Below are positions 63,289 through 64,000 of a DNA stretch of 64,000 nucleotides, piece after piece. This DNA comes from Suillus spraguei (taxonomy: Eukaryota > Basidiomycota > Agaricomycetes > Boletales > Suillaceae). Position 1 is the first letter of the stretch. Every line of letters starts with the position of its first letter. Position numbers and translations under genes: made by a program. Location: NCBI GenBank assembly GCA_016800925.1, contig JABCPU010000277.1, forward strand, positions 1 to 64,000, written 5' to 3'. The notes beneath the pieces were generated by a model. The model saw only the letters and a program-made list of their open reading frames with translations, was not told the DNA's origin and ran no database searches.

Positions 63289-64000
63289 GTGTTATGCATT
63301 TTGCATGCATATTGCCTGCATCTGTCATATACCATACTTCTAATCCCAGATCCGACCATATCCGATCAGATCCAATCGATTCTATTTCCGTCCGGTCACA
63401 GATCCTGTCCGAATCACCCATCCGAATGTGCCCACTTCTCGCACCTTAACTCCCTTGTGTATATCTGCGTCTATCTCCTTTCATCATTCCTCCTGTTTCC
63501 GGTATTCCGGCTGTGTCACTAATCCGTTACCTGTGTTCATTTCTGATTCATGCTTACTGATCTGCTGTGCATTAACTAATAGACTTCTGTTACACTTCGT
63601 ACATAGCCCTCAGTCCTGGACTTGTTGATTATCCGTATTAGATACTTACAGTATATAAACCACTTGTAGATCTCTGTAGAACCTTAGTTCGAATATCATC
63701 CTAGATTCTGCTCATTCTGCTTCCTCTGGACTTGAGTCACTTTTCTGCTCTAAGTCATCTTCCGAGACTTGGGATTGATTCCTATAGTCTATATCTCCGA
63801 CTCTATCTTCGGATAGTCTATCTCTGTTAGTTCCTAGTTAGGAACTCATTCCGAAGCTAGTCTTAATCCTCGTTCTATTCCTACGTTCCGGATAACCTTC
63901 GGACGTATCATACCCGATATCTTTGGACGTCCGGATCCGTCATGCAACTCCTTCCGGATCTTCGGACGTATACCTTCTCCCTGAAATAAGGGGCATTACT
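63289..64000 (+). repeat. Putative LTR running off the window
   Basis: Begins near TGTTATGCATTTTGCATGCA, has ACAGTATATAAACC (about 63650) as a TATA-like box, followed by pyrimidine-rich sequence full of TTCCGGA/TCCGGAT/CTTCGGA short repeats up to the window end. No coding sequence. The layout resembles a 5' LTR with R/U5, but no partner copy is visible. Confidence 0.35.

Overview
The window looks like a filamentous basidiomycete nuclear genome, most probably an Agaricomycete. The evidence is many short (about 50-65 nt) spliceosomal introns, and basidiomycete-type families: PPSP-hinge cytochrome P450s, DUF6699-like, DUF7702-like and DUF6535-type proteins, RepHel Helitrons, Tad-like LINE, pogo and Tc1 relics. 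The WD40 gene resembles an expanded family I associate with Boletales such as Suillus; that placement is inference.

Layout. 1-10,529 is a nest of Helitrons. An outer minus-strand Helitron (1-1602 plus 10,433-10,529) is split at an A^T dinucleotide by an inserted head-to-tail pair: a RepHel-encoding Helitron (1603-8953) and a non-autonomous one (8954-10,432). The outer copy itself interrupts a DUF6535-type host gene (10,531-12,313). 12.8-30.6 kb is a tandem segmental duplication. Unit 1 is a tRNA-Leu-like tandem array, a unique block, an MFS transporter, a TFIIIC WD40 subunit and a P450. Unit 2 is a second array, the same block, only the first codons of the TFIIIC gene and a second P450, so the transporter and most of the TFIIIC gene are missing; a DUF6699-like gene lies in its middle. 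30.9-35.3 kb holds a gene fragment hit by a 5'-truncated LINE with target-site duplications, a secreted pepsin-like protease and a degenerate tandem repeat. 35,291-44,056 is a second head-to-tail Helitron pair on the minus strand, ending 68 bp before the start codon of a DUF7702-like membrane protein gene. 46-50 kb holds a damaged WD40 gene with a duplicated 3' part and a mitochondrial NFU1 Fe-S scaffold gene. 50-57 kb is gene-poor, with relics and a small secreted peptide gene with a cystine-knot-like cysteine pattern. 57.4-64 kb is a transposon graveyard: an internally deleted Copia element with two 309-bp LTRs, a pogo relic, an almost intact Tc1/mariner element with long TIRs, and putative LTR material running off the window.

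Cellular genes that look functional: MFS transporter (membrane), TFIIIC subunit (Pol III transcription), two P450s (one segment questionable), DUF6699-like protein, aspartic protease (secreted), DUF7702-like protein (membrane), NFU1 (mitochondrion) and the small secreted peptide. They do not form one obvious pathway. The strongest unusual signals are the nested and tandem Helitrons, the tRNA-like arrays with Pol III signals in the same duplicated unit as a TFIIIC gene, and the 482-bp identical tract shared by the two P450s.
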